Source: Labyrinthula sp. Ha (taxonomy: Eukaryota; Sar; Bigyra; Labyrinthulida; Labyrinthulaceae). Taken from it: a stretch of 34,579 nucleotides of DNA. The DNA is taken from NCBI GenBank assembly GCA_015227615.1, contig JAALGZ010000104.1:1-34579 (forward strand), in the 5' to 3' direction. Numbering within the stretch: position 1 is the first letter of the stretch; every line of letters begins with the position of its first letter. A program made the translations under genes and the position numbers. Below are positions 31,403-34,579 of the stretch, piece after piece. The notes beneath the pieces were generated by a model. It worked only from the letters and a program-made list of their open reading frames with translations. It did no database searches and was not told the DNA's origin.

Positions 31403-32821
31403 TACTTCAGCTTCCTGTGGTTTTGTTGTATTGGGATCTTTGAAAAACCGCCTATTTTCTCCAGTTTTACTAGCTCTGTATCATAAACTTGATACCAGTG
31501 TTTTCTGTCTTCGTATCTTTTTATCTGTGAATAACTTTTATGTTTTTCCCTTTTTCTTTTGTAAAAGAAAAAATACTTTGAGTTGGGTCTAGAAGTAAAG
31601 AATAAGTTTGTTCTACGAACGCTGTTAGCTGTGTTTGTTTTGCAACATATCTTCTTATCGGTTTCTTTTTCCATTGCTCCTTCTAACCCAGTCCTCTGGA
31701 ACATCTGTGTTCTCTTCCTTTCTGAGGTTTTCCAACTGCACTTGCGAATCCGGTGTTTTTTATTTTCATTTTTGTATTTATTATATAGGTTATTCTTCAA
31801 CGGACGAACATCTCTTGTTAAAATCCCTTTACTTGAATTGACATTCAATATTATATGTTCTGCTGAAGTATTCTTTAACCGAACATATGTTCCTTTCTTG
31901 AATATTGCCGCAAATTTATTTCCAGGCTTCTTAATTCTATGTACTACCTTTTGACCAAACAAAAAAAGATTGTTTAATTGTGGTTTTCTTTTAAATAAGA
32001 TGCAAATTTGAGGTTATTCAACTGCAGAAGTAGAAATTTTGTTGCTAATGAACGCTGCGTATTTAGTCGCATATGTCCAGTATTTTTTTTTCTATTTTCG
32101 ACTCGTAAATGAGCGTTCTAGAAAGTTTTAGTATTCTACCATTGGCTCTTTCAACAGTGCCGTTTTCCTCTGGTATATATACAGGACTAAACCTGAAACT
32201 AATAACCTCTTGGTCAAAGTATGTTTTCAAGATAGAGTTTTTAGTTTCAGAACCCTGCTACATATATTCTTCCTTTATTTTATACTCGCTGAGTCCTTTT
32301 ATCTTTTTGAATAACATTTTTAAATTTTCTGGGATGCGGTATTTTGATTTAAAATTCTCTAAACATCTATATTAGGAAAAACTGTCAGTGATGACAATGA
32401 AATAATGTTCACCAGCTTTGCCTCTTACTGTTGAGGTTACTGTATCATACTACATTCTTTATAAAGGCTTGCTGGCTTTGAACACTTTTTGTTTTTGAAC
32501 AGGTGCCCGTTGTTCTTTCGTTTTTGCACAAACTTCACAACTTACCATATCAGGTACTCTTATTTCTGTATTATGAAACTTTAAAGTGTTTTTCAATATA
32601 ATTACTGAAGGATGACCAAAAAGTTTGTGGTAATATTCTACTTCAGAAATTGTAAATATCTTTTCGTTGTCAATGAATTCTGCTTCTGTTTTGAAGACTC
32701 TATTTGCTTCTTTCCTTGCAGTTAAAACTATTTTATTATCCTCGTTTACGAAAACAATGTTCTTATCTTTAGTTTTATTCTGAGATCTTTCTCTAAAAGT
32801 TTTCCAAAACTTATTAAACAA
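31399..32821 (-). pseudogene. int: Copia integrase region
   Basis: The GAG-pre-integrase zinc-binding segment is at 32459-32821: YYHKLFGHPS followed by CEVCAKTKEQRAP (HHCC). The decayed core lies at 32459-32020, with GEHYFIVITDSFS and PVYIPEENGTVERANG recognisable. The C-terminal region at 31399-31962 has FGQKVVHRIKKPGNKF and the SKGILTRDVRPL segment typical of the end of Copia integrase, then a basic linker. Broken; fossil. Confidence 0.8.
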
Positions 32822-33099
32822 GTATCCGTATCAAGAACTATTGCATCTTTCAAAACGAGAACCTTATTCATATCCGTTTTTATTTTGAACGATGCTCTTT
32901 TAGTTATTGGCAACGTTCCATCTACTACGTTTACGTGTTCATCTTGAACATCTTTCATTTCAAACGCTTTACTAATATATCTTTTAGGTAAAACGTGGCT
33001 ACTTGCTCCTGAATCTACGATAAATGGTATTTTATTTTTATCTTTTTCTATTGTATTTAAGACATGTTCTACCAAAACATCTGCAGTTTCATCATACAC
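32746..33099 (-). pseudogene. pro: Copia aspartic protease region
   Basis: FIVDSGASSHVLPKRY carries the D-S-G active-site motif of Copia protease, followed by a beta-rich region (VNVVDGTLPITKRASFKI). The upstream CCHC knuckle CILCKSDKHFAPEC is near 33274-33230. Fossil. Confidence 0.85.
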
Positions 33100-33324
33100 A
33101 GTTTCTGTATCTTCTTCTGAATTGTAAGATTTTTGTGTTCTTATTTCAAAGCTTTCAGACTACTGGGTTTCTTCTCCTTGCTGAGTTACGTTTCTCGTGT
33201 TTGCTTCGTTATTTTCTTTGTTCCCACCTTTTCTGGGACACTCCGGTGCAAAATGTTTATCCGACTTACAAAGAATACAATACGTTCTAGCCGTGCATTT
33301 TTTCGTCGCATGGTTAGTTCTCCA

Positions 33325-33948
33325 TCATCTTCCACACCTCTTTTTTGGTTTCGATGACTGCGAGTAATGGTTATTAGAAGATTTTTTATTGTTGTCCATT
33401 TTCTCTGCAATGAACCTCAGTTCTTTTAAAATTGTATAATATTTTCTTAAATTAGTATGTAGCCTGAGCTGTTGCTGCAACGAGTCTACTAAAGGATGTT
33501 TTAGGATCCTCATGATCCACGCTATCTTGTCCTCGTCGTTAAGAGTTCCCGCTATCTCCTGATAACGTGCCTGATTAACGTCGAAGTTATTGATCCTTTC
33601 TAAAGCTGTATTCCCGGGTGAGTTGAATAGTAAGTTTCTGAGTCTGTCTCTTTCTGAGACGTCATCAGCAGAATACATATCCTTTATTCTCTCCCAGAGA
33701 GTATTTGGATCTTCAACGTCACCTACGGATTCTATTACCTTTTCTGAAAGATGTTGGTAAATAATTCTAGTTGCAGTTGTGTCTATTTTGGCTTGGGATC
33801 TTTTTGACTTGCCCGTGTAAAGTTCATCACCAGGTTCGTCTTTAGAAACTCTGAGCCAAACACCCTCTTCACGAAGGAAGCTTTTAATTTTAATAACCCA
33901 GTTTTTATACTGTTGCGGGTTGTTAAGTTTGATAGTACTATCACCCAT
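33325..33948 (-). CDS. gag: Copia Gag polyprotein segment (right copy)
   Basis: Identical in sequence to the Gag frame at 344-967 (207 residues) and described there. Here it belongs to an element with both LTRs in the window. Confidence 0.8.
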   Translation of the reverse strand: MGDSTIKLNNPQQYKNWVIKIKSFLREEGVWLRVSKDEPGDELYTGKSKRSQAKIDTTATRIIYQHLSEKVIESVGDVEDPNTLWERIKDMYSADDVSERDRLRNLLFNSPGNTALERINNFDVNQARYQEIAGTLNDEDKIAWIMRILKHPLVDSLQQQLRLHTNLRKYYTILKELRFIAEKMDNNKKSSNNHYSQSSKPKKRCGR

Positions 33949-34000
33949 TCTTTTAATTTTTTAGGGAAGTGATATAAAATTTTTCTGACTGTTAACCTCT

Positions 34001-34132
34001 TGATTGGTTGCTATTAGTGAAGATATATATTTTAAGTTTGTCTTTATATTTTACTGGTTTTGTTAAAAGCTGAAGAAAATACAGTTCGGCGAAACTCTTA
34101 TTCCCTATTTGTAGTATTCTAAGTATAAGATA
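34001..34132 (-). repeat. Copia 5' LTR (right copy)
   Basis: Identical to 1020-1151. Its outer edge cuts the EGF/membrane gene copy 2 in the third base of an isoleucine codon. The host frame continues a few codons into the LTR and stops at about 34105. Confidence 0.75.
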
Positions 34133-34579
34133 ATAAAAAGTAAAGAAAAAAGTAAAGGAAAAAGAATAATTTGAAATACTCTGACTGTTCTGATTCGTAA
34201 AAGAAAAGAAGAAGAGAGTCTATTGTTCAAGTGGGTATTAGAATGTCCTAGATATAACCAAGAAACAGCAAGTTGTAAAGATGTAACTAGATACATAAAA
34301 ATCCATCCTATAATAAAATAATCTTTTACTTGTTTTAATTTTGGTTTTTTTATTCCATCTTGTACAATAAAGTCTCTTGGTTTAAAAAGGATGATTAAGT
34401 AGAGTAGATTTGTAACACATAAGAAAGAGCAAAGAAAAAAACACAAATAAAGAGTTTGAGTTTTGAGAAGAAAAAGATTCTTTTTATATATTTGAAAGCT
34501 TGGTTTGGAAAACATTTTCCTAATCAAGCGCAAAGAAGTTGTTTTATTTTCATTTATTGATTGACTAGTAATAATCAAA
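34105..34579 (-). pseudogene. EGF/membrane protein gene, copy 2 (interrupted by Copia, 5' part outside window)
   Basis: A paralogue of the gene at 1152-1871. Only the part after the first membrane segment is inside the window, open for 157 codons. Hydrophobic segments are LYLCFFLCSFLCVTNLLYL, then FIIGWIFMYLVTSLQLAVSW, then FQIILFPLLFSLLFIILYL, giving at least four membrane segments in the whole protein when the first one seen in copy 1 is included. Between segments 2 and 3 is a basic loop (KKPKLKQVKDY). It differs from copy 1 at about 12 positions and one 1-nt indel over 412 nt; its A5 run at 34297-34301 keeps the frame open. The last eight or nine codons are LTR-encoded because of the Copia insertion. 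Function unknown. Confidence 0.55.

Larger units (their letters stand above)
29808..34132 (-). mobile_element. Ty1/Copia retrotransposon fossil, right copy (both LTRs)
   Basis: A 4.3-kb minus-strand element. Order along the minus strand: 5' LTR 34001-34132, gag 33325-33948, CCHC knuckle, aspartic protease, integrase, reverse transcriptase, RNase H, 3' LTR 29808-29939. Integrase before RT defines Ty1/Copia. The open frames are broken about eight to ten times, so it is a fossil. Its two LTRs differ by about 19% by eye, suggesting an old insertion, yet its first 1.15 kb is identical to the left copy. No clean target-site duplication was found. Confidence 0.9.
32982..34579. repeat. 1.6-kb direct repeat of 1-1599
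   Basis: Same order and orientation as the left end of the window. It is identical over 32982-34168 (= 1-1187), then about 3% different to the window end. It spans Copia protease start, gag, 5' LTR, 36 bp of flank and part of the host gene. Confidence 0.95.

Noticed and set aside
1-34579. Window ends as a circular molecule or simple terminal overlap
   Set aside because: The end repeats are identical only over 1187 bp and then differ at about 3% with an indel, so they are two distinct copies rather than one sequence read twice.
1-34579. CRISPR arrays, bacterial operons, riboswitches
   Set aside because: No regularly spaced repeats, ribosome-binding sites or prokaryotic gene order. Candidate introns and eukaryotic retroelements indicate eukaryotic DNA.

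Overview
The window is AT-rich eukaryotic DNA (roughly 70% A+T by eye) dominated by retroelement fossils. It has few recognisable host genes, no rRNA or tRNA, and no prokaryotic features. Candidate introns of 33 and 55 nt, a chromodomain-bearing Ty3 element, Copia elements and LINE debris suggest a TE-laden genome with short introns. An early-diverging fungus or another unicellular eukaryote fits, but the species cannot be named from the sequence.

Layout. 1-1151: gag end and 5' LTR of a minus-strand Ty1/Copia element cut by the window edge. 1152-1871: a host gene on the minus strand encoding a small EGF-like ectodomain followed by membrane segments, interrupted at its 3' end by that Copia. 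2000-11800: mostly featureless AT-rich DNA with a possible Ty3 integrase remnant near 4.8 kb. 11849-14517: minus-strand LINE debris bracketed by a diverged direct repeat of about 95 bp. 14584-16516: an unrecognised plus-strand gene with a candidate intron. 17104-23700: a Ty3/Gypsy chromovirus with 183-bp LTRs. 23701-26380: AT-rich DNA including a 63-bp AT microsatellite. 26380-26975: a second minus-strand LINE remnant. 29808-34132: a complete but broken minus-strand Copia element. 34133-34579: a second copy of the EGF/membrane gene, interrupted by Copia at the same nucleotide as the first.

Two things stand out. First, the chromovirus carries, between its chromodomain and its 3' LTR, a SANT/Myb-like ORF followed directly by an MT-A70-type adenine methyltransferase ORF. 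An LTR element with its own chromatin reader, DNA-binding domain and candidate N6-adenine methyltransferase is the best candidate here for an undescribed system. Second, the two window ends are copies of one locus. Copia plus 36 bp of flank is identical over 1187 bp, while the adjoining host gene differs by about 3%. This suggests that the insertion spread between paralogues by gene conversion or was recently homogenised.

Percentages and alignments were made by eye. No database search was run.
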